A DNA stretch of 12,407 nt from contig JAEVYR010000328.1 of NCBI GenBank assembly GCA_023392645.1, positions 1 through 12,407 of the forward strand. Direction: 5' to 3'. This DNA is from Chloroflexota bacterium. Lineage in GTDB: Bacteria; Chloroflexota; Chloroflexia; Thermomicrobiales; UBA6265. The notes below the pieces were generated by a model. That model worked only from the letters and a program-made list of their open reading frames with translations. It was not told the origin of the DNA and ran no database searches. A program made the position numbers and the translations under genes. Shown here piece by piece: positions 7,088-12,407 of the stretch. Positions within the stretch are counted from its first letter, which is position 1. Each line of letters starts with the position of its first letter.

Positions 7088-7111
7088 CAGGACCACGCAA
7101 GGGAGGTCGAA

Positions 7112-7408
7112 ATGCCACGCCCACCAATCCATCCCGGAGAACATCTCCGCATCGACCTCGAAGAGCTCGGCATGTCGCAGGCCGCACTCGCCCGGGAACT
7201 CGGCGTACCCAAGAACCGCATCTCCCAGATCATCAACGGCGATCGGGGTCTCTCCGCGGATACCGCGCTCCGGCTCGCCCGCTGGATGGGAACAACCCCA
7301 CAATACTGGCTCAACCTCCAGATGATGTACGACCTCAGAGTCGCTGAGCAAACGAACGGCCGAGAGATTCGCGACAAGGTGATTCCCCGCTCCACACAGG
7401 CCGCGTGA
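7112..7408 (+). CDS. higA: HigA-type antitoxin, XRE-family helix-turn-helix
   Basis: This is a 98-residue DNA-binding antitoxin. It opens with the family-typical PPIHPGEHL (4-12), then a helix-turn-helix across about 20-46: MSQAALARELGVPKNRISQI (21-40) and NGDRGLS. The following stretch, TALRLARWMGTTPQYWLNLQ (51-70), is the conserved second half of HigA proteins. It should bind and neutralise the HigB toxin and repress the shared promoter through the palindrome at 6714-6727. ATG 7112 is well supported by GGGAGG at 7101-7106, a better ribosome site than the toxin's, which fits the need for excess antitoxin. A decayed copy of the PncC 3' end begins about 20 bases after its stop. Confidence 0.93.
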   Translation: MPRPPIHPGEHLRIDLEELGMSQAALARELGVPKNRISQIINGDRGLSADTALRLARWMGTTPQYWLNLQMMYDLRVAEQTNGREIRDKVIPRSTQAA

Positions 7409-7426
7409 CGCTGTCCGATCACCACC

Positions 7427-7465
7427 GGCGGCGCGCTGGAGCTGCTGCTGGAGGCGATCGCGTAA
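7427..7465 (+). pseudogene. Remnant resembling the 3' end of the PncC/CinA gene
   Basis: Read in frame to TAA (7463-7465), this stretch ends GGALELLLEAIA, against RALELLLGAIS at the end of the PncC gene. Over 7431-7465 and 6595-6629 I count 28 of 35 identical bases, with several differences at third codon positions (CTG for CTC twice). Weak similarity appears to continue past the stop, where both run on with CCA, CGA and a later GGTG...TCAC stretch. No start or upstream part of such a gene exists, because higA ends at 7408. It looks like a displaced or donor-derived cinA tail, so higBA sits between two imperfect direct repeats. Chance similarity in GC-rich sequence cannot be excluded. Confidence 0.45.
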
Positions 7466-7558
7466 CCAACGACCCGTAGACTCGCGCCCAGGTGCGCGAG
7501 TTCGCTCACCAAAACGCCACCCGGTTGCACGGATCAACGACGAATTGATCGTTAGCCC

Positions 7559-7580
7559 ACCCGGGCATCTCAGCCCGGGT
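7559..7580 (+). terminator. Hairpin, possible end of the higBA transcript
   Basis: ACCCGGGC (7559-7566) and GCCCGGGT (7573-7580) form a perfect 8-bp stem with an ATCTCA loop. It is the strongest short hairpin after higA. There is no T-run, so the terminator role is tentative. Confidence 0.4.
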
Positions 7581-7634
7581 CTACGCGTTGACAACCCTGC
7601 CGTTGGTCCACGGAAACACGATCGTCATCCCGTG

Positions 7635-7676
7635 ATACCGCCCGCTGTGGTCAGGGGGCGGTATTGCCGGTAGCAT
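7635..7676 (+). promoter_or_regulatory. Inverted repeat and candidate promoter before the M16 peptidase gene
   Basis: ATACCGCCC (7635-7643) and GGGCGGTAT (7656-7664) are perfect 9-base arms. They bracket a possible -35, TGGTCA (7648-7653, 4 of 6), with a possible -10, TAGCAT (7671-7676, 4 of 6), 17 bases on. The repeat could be an operator on this promoter or simply the last terminator of the region. Confidence 0.3.
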
Positions 7677-7720
7677 TGCCTGCATTACGGAATCGTTGAG
7701 AGATCCAAGGAGTCATCCGC

Positions 7721-9055
7721 TTGAACCAGACCGCACCAGTGAGCCAGCCCACGCCCCACGACGACGCCACGCCCTATCACAAGACCACCCTCACCAACGG
7801 CGTTCGCATCGTGTCCGGCCCGATGTCCGGCGTGCGCTCGGCCAGCCTGATCTTCTCCTACAATGTGGGCTCGCGCTACGAGCAACCTGCCATCGCGGGC
7901 GTCTCCCACTTTCTCGAGCACATGCTCTTCAAGGGCACCGAGCGCCGGCCCGCCCCGATCATGATCTCCGAGGAGATCGAGCAGGTCGGCGGCATGCTCA
8001 ACGCCGCCACGGGCCGCGAGAGCACCTCCTACTGGAGCAAGGTGCCAAGCACCCACACCGCGATGGCGTTCGACGTGATGGCCGACATGCTGCGCGGCTC
8101 CGTGTTCGACGCCAACGAGCTCGACAAGGAGCGCAAGGTCATCTTCGAGGAGATTCGCTCGATCCAGGATGTCCCCGAGGACCTCGTGCACGACCTCACC
8201 GACCACCTCGTCTTCGGCGACGACGCGCTCGGGCGCGACATCGCCGGCACCATCCAAACCGTCGGCAACATCGACCGCGATGCGATGGTCGACTACTGGC
8301 GGCGCAACTACGGGCCGGAACGACTGGTGATCGCCGCGGCCGGCGACATCGACCATGGCGAGATTGTCGAGTTGGCGGAGCGCGCCTTCGGCGATCTCTC
8401 CAGTGAGGGCGCGGACCAGCGCGGCGACGTCACCGTCACGCAGGATGCGCCCCGGCTCAGCGTCGTCAATCGCCAAACCGAGCAGGCGCACCTGTGCATC
8501 AGCGTGCCGGCCGTCTCCTGCCACGACGACCGCCGCCACGCGCAGGCGATGATCGACTCGATCCTCTCCTCCGGCATGAGCTCGCGCCTCTTCCAGGAAA
8601 TTCGCGAGAAGCGCGGCCTCGTGTACTCCGTGTTCGGCTACTTCCGCGGCTACGAGGATATCGGCCAGGGCGTCGTGTACGCCGGCACCGACATTGACCG
8701 CGTCGAGGAGGCGACCGCCGCCGTTCTCGACGAGCTGCGCAAGCTGCGCGACGAGCCGGGCGGCGCGGAGGAGCTTGCGCGCAACAAGGAGCTGCGCAAG
8801 GGGCGCTTGCTGATGAGCCTGGAGGACAGCCGCTCGGTCGCCGGGTGGGTCGGCTCACAGGAGGCGACCTACGGCGAGATCAAGACGCCCGAGCAGGTGA
8901 TGGAGGAGATCGACTCCGTCACCGCGGAGCAGGTGCAAGAGCTCGCGGAGGAGCTCTTCCGGGATGACCGGCTCAACATGGTGCTGCTCGGCCCCTACGC
9001 GGACGAGCGGCCGTTCGCCGAGCTGTTGACCTTCGATGGCGGGAACCGATCATGA
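7721..9055 (+). CDS. M16-family zinc metallopeptidase
   Basis: The protein has 444 residues, one full M16B-type two-domain unit. The inverted zinc motif is H63-F-L-E66-H67, and the third zinc ligand is expected at E144 in VIFEEIRSI, exactly 77 residues after H67 as in mitochondrial processing-peptidase-like members. The second domain carries EIREKRGLVYSVFGYF, where R298 and Y302 are the conserved substrate-contacting pair. The family cuts peptides or protein N-termini; in bacteria the substrate is usually unknown. No signal peptide is visible, so it is probably cytoplasmic. The start is TTG 7721, with AAGGAG at 7707-7712 eight bases upstream. The TGA overlaps the ATG of the next gene by four bases (ATGA), indicating coupled translation. 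Confidence 0.92.
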   Translation: MNQTAPVSQPTPHDDATPYHKTTLTNGVRIVSGPMSGVRSASLIFSYNVGSRYEQPAIAGVSHFLEHMLFKGTERRPAPIMISEEIEQVGGMLNAATGRESTSYWSKVPSTHTAMAFDVMADMLRGSVFDANELDKERKVIFEEIRSIQDVPEDLVHDLTDHLVFGDDALGRDIAGTIQTVGNIDRDAMVDYWRRNYGPERLVIAAAGDIDHGEIVELAERAFGDLSSEGADQRGDVTVTQDAPRLSVVNRQTEQAHLCISVPAVSCHDDRRHAQAMIDSILSSGMSSRLFQEIREKRGLVYSVFGYFRGYEDIGQGVVYAGTDIDRVEEATAAVLDELRKLRDEPGGAEELARNKELRKGRLLMSLEDSRSVAGWVGSQEATYGEIKTPEQVMEEIDSVTAEQVQELAEELFRDDRLNMVLLGPYADERPFAELLTFDGGNRS

Positions 9056-9534
9056 GCGAGACGGGACCGGCGCCGGCGAGCGGCGACCAGCAGCTCGATG
9101 TGCGGGTGATGACGCCGGACCAGCGGACGATGGCGGCGATGATCCTCGCCGACGCGACGGCGGAGCGCACGCAGGACGCCGCCGGCCGGGCGATCGCGGA
9201 GATCGAGGGCACCGAAGGCAGCGCCATCTTCATCGCGTGGCTGGCTGGGCTGCCGGTCGCCGCCTACGTGCTCACGCCGGCACAGATGTCGGTCGAGATG
9301 CCGCTGATCGCGGTCCGTCAGGAGATGCGGCGCAAGGGGATCGGCACGATCATCGCGCAGGACGCGGTTCGCCGGGCCGGGCACCGGCCGGTCGTCGTGG
9401 AGACGCCGGAGGCGACGATGCCGTTCTTCACGTCGGTCGGGTTCAAGAAGTTCGGCCGGCGCAAGGGACCGAATGGCGAGGTCCGCTATCGCGTCGGGTG
9501 GCATACGCCGGGCCAACGAACGCAAACGGAGTAA
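9052..9534 (+). CDS. Small GNAT-family N-acetyltransferase
   Basis: This 160-residue protein begins inside the peptidase stop codon (ATGA at 9052-9055). GNAT features are an IFIAWLAGLPVAAYVL strand pair (59-74), LIAVRQEMRRKGIGTIIAQDAV (85-106 in two parts) carrying the acetyl-CoA loop R93-R-K-G-I-G98, and PFFTSVGFKKFGRR (124-137), the usual late helix with GF. The first about 18 residues are likely disordered, being rich in Pro, Ser and Gly. It should use acetyl-CoA to acetylate an amine, but the substrate is not evident. The overlap with the M16 peptidase gene suggests the two are made together, though no functional link is known to me. After its TAA no further gene follows for 290 bases. 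Confidence 0.78.
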   Translation: MSETGPAPASGDQQLDVRVMTPDQRTMAAMILADATAERTQDAAGRAIAEIEGTEGSAIFIAWLAGLPVAAYVLTPAQMSVEMPLIAVRQEMRRKGIGTIIAQDAVRRAGHRPVVVETPEATMPFFTSVGFKKFGRRKGPNGEVRYRVGWHTPGQRTQTE

Positions 9535-9575
9535 TCGCGCGGTTCGAGCGCAAGGGTCAACGCGACACATCTCAA

Positions 9576-9772
9576 CGTCACCCTGAGCTTGTCGAAGGGT
9601 CCTCTCCACTGACTCCACTTCCAGGGAGGGGAGAACCCTCCCCGCGCGACGCGCCGGCAGCATTGCTGACGCGTCGACGATCGTCTCAAGGCGCATACCC
9701 CGACGCTATGGCGTTTGCGCTTCGCGCGGGGACTCCTCGACTTCGGGCCTCTGGCCCTCGCTCGGAGTGACG
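9576..9772. repeat. 197-bp non-coding element with imperfect terminal inverted repeats
   Basis: The left end, CGTCACCCTGAGC (9576-9588), and the right end, GCTCGGAGTGACG (9760-9772), are inverted copies matching at 11 of 13 positions. Inside are further stems: ACCCT/AGGGT (9580-9600), GGGAGGG/CCCTCCC (9624-9642) and GGGCC/GGCCC (9745-9757). It has no plausible gene. The CCCTGAGCTTGTCGAAGGG core resembles dispersed palindromic repeats I associate with many GC-rich bacterial genomes, so this is probably a REP- or MITE-like element. No target-site duplication is obvious. It fills most of the gap between the acetyltransferase and nadC. Confidence 0.6.
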
Positions 9773-9777
9773 GATTC

Positions 9778-9805
9778 CTGACTGACGTACATCTCTCAGG
9801 ATAAG
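9778..9805 (+). promoter_or_regulatory. Candidate nadC promoter
   Basis: CTGACT (9778-9783, 4 of 6), 16 bases, then GATAAG (9800-9805, 4 of 6) form a weak promoter-like pair just outside the repeat element. They would start a message about 13 bases before the nadC ATG. Support is weak. Confidence 0.25.
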
Positions 9806-9824
9806 CGAACAGGATGACTGCATC

Positions 9825-10706
9825 ATGACGATCCCACGCGACCTGCCCGCCGCGACCTCCGGCTGGCGCGACCTGATCGAGCTCGCCCTCGCCGAAGACG
9901 TCGGCAACGGCGATATCACCACCCTGGCGACCATCCCCGCCGAGGCCACCGCGACCGGCACGCTGCACGCCAAGGAGAGCGGCATCCTCTCCGGCGTCGA
10001 TGTCGCCGAGGCGGTGTTCGCGATCGTCGACCCCGAGATCGTGTTCGAGGCGACCTGCGCCAACGGCGACGAGATCGCGCCGGGCGACACCATCGCCCGG
10101 CTCTCGGGTTCGGCGCGCTCGCTGCTCACCGCCGAGCGGACCGCCCTGAACATCATGCAGCGCCTCTCCGGCGTCGCGACGACGACCGCCCGCTACGCGG
10201 CGGCGACCGCCGGGACGACGGCGCGGATCGTCGATACGCGCAAGACCACGCCGGGGATGCGAATGCTGGAGAAGCGGGCCGTGCTGCATGGCGGCGGCCA
10301 CAACCATCGCTTCGGGCTCGCTGACGGCGTGCTGATCAAGGACAACCATCTCGCCGCGATCGGTGGCGACCACCCCGTGCGCGATGCGGTGGCGTCGGCG
10401 CGGGCGCTGGCGCCGCACACGATGAAGATCGAGATCGAGGTGACCACCCTCGACGAGCTGGACGAGGCGCTGGCGGCCGGGGCGGATATCGTGCTGCTCG
10501 ACAACATGGACAGCCCGACGATGGCCGACGCGGTGCGGCGGCGCGACCAGGCGGCGCCCGGCACGCTGCTTGAAGCCTCCGGCGGGATCACGCTGGAGCG
10601 AATCCCCGAAATCGCGGCGACGGGGGTCGACCTGATCTCGGTCGGAGTGCTGACACACTCCTCCAGGGCGCTCGACATCAGCCTCGAATTCGCCCTGAAT
10701 CCGTGA
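9825..10706 (+). CDS. nadC: Nicotinate-nucleotide pyrophosphorylase (quinolinate phosphoribosyltransferase)
   Basis: This 293-residue cytoplasmic enzyme of de novo NAD synthesis makes nicotinic acid mononucleotide, CO2 and pyrophosphate from quinolinate and PRPP. The length is normal. Active-site stretches are intact: AEDVGNGDITT (23-33), E104-R105 in TAERTALNIMQRLSG, VDTRKTTPGMR (136-146, R139-K140), HGGGHNHRFGL (155-165, H161-R162), LIKDNH (170-175, K172), IEIEV (202-206), LLDNM (224-228, D226) and LEASGGI (249-255). The start is ATG 9825; AGGA at 9811-9814 is about ten bases upstream. No other de novo NAD gene (nadA, nadB) is in the window, but PncC at 6147 forms the same product by salvage. 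Confidence 0.96.
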   Translation: MTIPRDLPAATSGWRDLIELALAEDVGNGDITTLATIPAEATATGTLHAKESGILSGVDVAEAVFAIVDPEIVFEATCANGDEIAPGDTIARLSGSARSLLTAERTALNIMQRLSGVATTTARYAAATAGTTARIVDTRKTTPGMRMLEKRAVLHGGGHNHRFGLADGVLIKDNHLAAIGGDHPVRDAVASARALAPHTMKIEIEVTTLDELDEALAAGADIVLLDNMDSPTMADAVRRRDQAAPGTLLEASGGITLERIPEIAATGVDLISVGVLTHSSRALDISLEFALNP

Positions 10707-11097
10707 GCGCGATCCCGAAGCTCGATCCGGTCCTGACACGCCTTCCCGACTCAACGCATCCGCACCGGGACCGGTGACGTAAAACATGGTAGGGTACGCG
10801 CTGACACCCTGACCGTCAGGCACAGGCGACTGTCGAAACTCGGGCGGGAGACCACCTCTACAAATCGTGTTCGAGGCGCTATACTAGGTGTACGTACACC
10901 TGCTTCCGCGGGTGCCGTGCGGGAGGATATGCGCCGGGCGAGCATATGCCGATTCGGGCAACGCGACCGGATTGTCCGAAACCGCTTTCGGGTTCCGGAC
11001 GTTCTCAAGGGCAGGACCCGACTGAAGAGTGGGGCGGGACCTCCAATACGGATTGGCCATCGCGGCGTGGGGTCGCGATGTCAGAAAGGGATTCGCG
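10707..11097. other. Long regulatory region between nadC and the L,D-transpeptidase gene
   Basis: These 391 bases contain no gene I can support. Notable sequence: CACCGG/CCGGTG around GA at 10763-10776; CCTGAC/GTCAGG around C at 10808-10820; a promoter-like pair with a 16-bp palindrome at 10857-10901; and a leader with two hairpins, ATATGC/GCATAT (10927-10947) and CCGAAA/TTTCGG with a CCGC loop (10976-10991, extendable by two wobble pairs). No clear terminator for nadC is present. Confidence 0.6.
10857..10901 (+). promoter_or_regulatory. Candidate promoter with a perfect 16-bp palindrome at the start site
   Basis: TCTACA (10857-10862, 4 of 6 to TTGACA), a 17-base spacer and TATACT (10880-10885, 5 of 6 to TATAAT) form a sigma-70-like promoter. 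AGGTGTACGTACACCT (10886-10901), a perfect palindrome, begins immediately after the -10 and so covers the expected transcription start. That is a classic repressor position. It would leave a leader of roughly 200 bases before the transpeptidase gene. Confidence 0.6.
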
Positions 11098-12333
11098 GTG
11101 AGGAGCGTTGTTGAGATGCCGGGCGCTGGCTTCGGCGGGCTTCGGCTCGAGCTGGGTGGTGCGCGCCGGATTGGCCTGATCGCCGCCGCCATCGGCCTGC
11201 TGCTGGCTCTGGTCGCCCCGCTGGCGACATTCAGCGGGCAGGAAGCGGGCGCTCAGGAAGAGTGGTCGGCGCCGCGCACGGTCTATGTCGAAGACACCGG
11301 CCAGACCCTCGACCGCCTCTTCCTCGACGTCTGGCGTGAGGGTGGCGGGGCATCGTCGTACGGCAACCCGATCTCCCCGGAGATCACCGATGCCAAGGGC
11401 AATATCGTCCAGTATTTCGAGTTCGCGCGCTTCGAGTACTACCCTGAGGGCAACGCCAACGGCGACAACTTCGTCATCGCCAACATTGGCGAGGAGCTGC
11501 GTCCGTTCAGCGTGCAGCGCTCCGTCTCGAACCTGACCTCGACCGGCGGCGAATCGCCGGCTGCGTCGGTCAGCGCCGAGTTCATGAGCGCTTGGGTGCC
11601 CGTCAAGGCGCCGGTGATCGAGTCGTCTCACGTGCGCTACGTCGAAGAGACGCAGCACACCGTCCGCTACGCCTTCCTCGACTTCTGGGAAGACACCGGT
11701 GAGGCCGACTACCTCGGCAACCCGATCACCGAGGAGTACATCGCCGACGGCGTCAACTACCAGGTTTTCGAGCGCGGCCAGCTCGCGTGGAAGAACGGGC
11801 AGGAAGCCTGGATGGTGCCGGTGGGCCAGTTGCTCGCCGACAAGTACCAGATCGACCAGGCGCCGATCGAGCAGGGTGACGTCCCGACCTACAGCGAAGA
11901 CCTCTTCATCCCGCCCGCCCCGCCCGTGGCCGGCGTGAATCCCGGCGTCAAGGCGCCGGCCAATGGCGAGCGCTGGATCGAGATCAACCTGTCGTCGCAG
12001 TACATGATCGCGTGGCAGGGCGACGTTCCAGTGATGGAAACCTACGTCAGCACCGGCCGGCCGGGCTTCGACACGCCACCGGGTACCTTCTACATCAATG
12101 CGAAGTACCCCTCCCAGACCATGGAAGGCGTGCTTGGCGGCGAGTACTACAATGTGCCCGACGTACCCGACGTGATGTACTTCACCGACCGCGGCCACGC
12201 CATCCACGGCGCCTACTGGCACAACAATTTCGGCGCGGTGATGAGCCACGGCTGCGTGAACGTGCCGCTCGGCACCTCGACCTGGCTCTACGAGTGGGCA
12301 CCGACCGGTACGCGAGTGGAGATCCACTACTAG
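11098..12333 (+). CDS. Exported L,D-transpeptidase (YkuD domain) with two N-terminal repeats
   Basis: The protein has 411 residues. ARRIGLIAAAIGLLLALVAP (22-41) is a signal peptide or membrane anchor. Two related modules follow: TVYVEDTGQTLDRLFLDVW with YGNPIS and VQYFEFARFEYYPEG (61-118), and VRYVEETQHTVRYAFLDFW with LGNPIT and YQVFERGQLAWKNG (179-234). A Pro-rich linker (about 262-290) leads to the YkuD catalytic domain (291-411), with IHGAYWH (369-375) and the catalytic SHGCVNVP (383-390, C386). Such enzymes form 3-3 peptidoglycan cross-links or attach proteins to the wall. GTG 11098 has AAAGGG (11085-11090) seven bases upstream; ATG 11116 (AGGAG at 11101-11105) is a real alternative, and GTG 11029 is unlikely. 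The modules probably bind the envelope, but their function is not established here. Confidence 0.9.
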   Translation: MRSVVEMPGAGFGGLRLELGGARRIGLIAAAIGLLLALVAPLATFSGQEAGAQEEWSAPRTVYVEDTGQTLDRLFLDVWREGGGASSYGNPISPEITDAKGNIVQYFEFARFEYYPEGNANGDNFVIANIGEELRPFSVQRSVSNLTSTGGESPAASVSAEFMSAWVPVKAPVIESSHVRYVEETQHTVRYAFLDFWEDTGEADYLGNPITEEYIADGVNYQVFERGQLAWKNGQEAWMVPVGQLLADKYQIDQAPIEQGDVPTYSEDLFIPPAPPVAGVNPGVKAPANGERWIEINLSSQYMIAWQGDVPVMETYVSTGRPGFDTPPGTFYINAKYPSQTMEGVLGGEYYNVPDVPDVMYFTDRGHAIHGAYWHNNFGAVMSHGCVNVPLGTSTWLYEWAPTGTRVEIHY

Positions 12334-12345
12334 CGTCACCATCGT

Positions 12346-12367
12346 GAGGGGATGGGCTCATCCCCTC
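12346..12367 (+). terminator. Hairpin terminator after the L,D-transpeptidase gene
   Basis: GAGGGGATG (12346-12354) and CATCCCCTC (12359-12367) form a perfect 9-bp stem with a GGCT loop, 12 bases after the stop. It is compact and GC-rich with no T-run. It is the best terminator candidate in the window. Confidence 0.7.
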
Positions 12368-12381
12368 GCCAGCAATGAGCG

Positions 12382-12407
12382 GGGCGGGAGATGTGCGTCT
12401 CCCGCCC
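12382..12407. terminator. Second strong hairpin at the window edge
   Basis: GGGCGGGAGA (12382-12391) and TCTCCCGCCC (12398-12407) form a perfect 10-bp stem with a TGTGCG loop. The right arm reaches the last base of the window, so the stem may be longer and a T-run may follow. With the previous hairpin it forms a tandem terminator, or it could serve a gene coming from the other side. Confidence 0.6.

Larger units (their letters stand above)
7409..7720. other. Non-coding stretch between higBA and the M16 peptidase
   Basis: No credible gene is seen in these 312 bases. They hold the PncC tail remnant and then three inverted repeats: GATCAA/TTGATC at 7532-7550 (7-base loop), ACCCGGGC/GCCCGGGT at 7559-7580 (6-base loop), and ATACCGCCC/GGGCGGTAT at 7635-7664 (12-base loop). 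The ribosome site of the next gene is AAGGAG at 7707-7712. A TTGACA at 7588-7593 has no matching -10 at normal distance. Confidence 0.6.

Noticed and set aside
7588..7593. TTGACA as a -35 for the peptidase gene
   Set aside because: No -10-like hexamer lies 15-19 bases downstream.
9814..9828. Four-codon reading frame (ATG ACT GCA TCA TGA) ending in the nadC start
   Set aside because: The only Shine-Dalgarno-like bases overlap its own ATG; it is too short to support without translation data.
9486..10823. Long open frame on the - strand across nadC
   Set aside because: Antisense shadow of nadC and the repeat element; low-complexity composition and no domain.
10974..11000. Possible c-di-AMP (ydaO-type) riboswitch in the leader
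   Set aside because: A CCGAAACCGC-like stretch caught my eye, but the other conserved blocks of that class are not present.
10917..11114. 65-codon + strand frame in the transpeptidase leader
   Set aside because: GTG start without a clear ribosome site, Arg-rich, no family resemblance, and runs into the transpeptidase start.
11005..12342. Long open frame on the - strand across the transpeptidase gene
   Set aside because: Antisense shadow of a gene with intact catalytic motifs; composition is typical of GC-rich antisense.
1..12407. tRNA, rRNA genes and CRISPR arrays
   Set aside because: No T-loop signatures, conserved rRNA segments or regularly spaced direct repeats were seen.

Overview
This is a GC-rich stretch from a bacterial chromosome, with every convincing gene on the + strand. 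The lineage is inferred only. The extremely GC-biased third codon positions, Tat-exported (not lipoprotein) binding proteins, and a wall enzyme with two N-terminal repeats of a 'YVE.T..T....FLDFW' type, which I associate with Chloroflexota, all suggest a Thermomicrobia/Sphaerobacter-like organism. No rRNA, tRNA or CRISPR array was seen.

Layout. (1) 1-5559: a spermidine/putrescine-type (Pot) ABC importer locus. It has the 3' end of one binding-protein gene, two further complete binding-protein genes, then the ATPase and two permeases (potA-potB-potC), packed end to end. The binding-protein genes are separated by strong hairpins, and the second has its own candidate promoter with an inverted repeat. 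(2) 5579-6629: a RimJ/RimL-type N-acetyltransferase and a stand-alone CinA C-terminal domain (NMN deamidase, PncC). (3) 6700-7408: a HigB/HigA toxin-antitoxin pair whose promoter contains a perfect 14-bp palindrome. Just after it, at 7427-7465, lies what looks like a second, decayed copy of the 3' end of cinA, so the pair is bracketed by imperfect direct repeats. (4) 7409-7720: a non-coding stretch with three inverted repeats. (5) 7721-9534: an M16 zinc peptidase and a small GNAT acetyltransferase overlapping by 4 bp. (6) 9576-9772: a 197-bp non-coding element with imperfect terminal inverted repeats, resembling a REP/MITE-type dispersed repeat. (7) 9825-10706: nadC. (8) 10707-11097: a long regulatory region with a promoter-like sequence, a perfect 16-bp palindrome at the predicted transcription start and a structured leader. 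(9) 11098-12333: an exported L,D-transpeptidase, followed by two strong hairpins.

How the genes relate. The Pot genes form one importer with at least three binding proteins feeding one ATPase/permease core. PncC and NadC both make nicotinic acid mononucleotide, one by salvage and one de novo, so the window touches NAD metabolism twice. The acetyltransferase at 5579 and the HigBA pair use many more A/T-ending codons than the Pot genes, consistent with later acquisition. No clearly new multi-gene system stands out. The observations most worth checking are the cinA-tail duplication around higBA, the two perfect palindromes with TACGTA centres, the binding-protein triplication with its intercistronic hairpins, and the 197-bp repeat.
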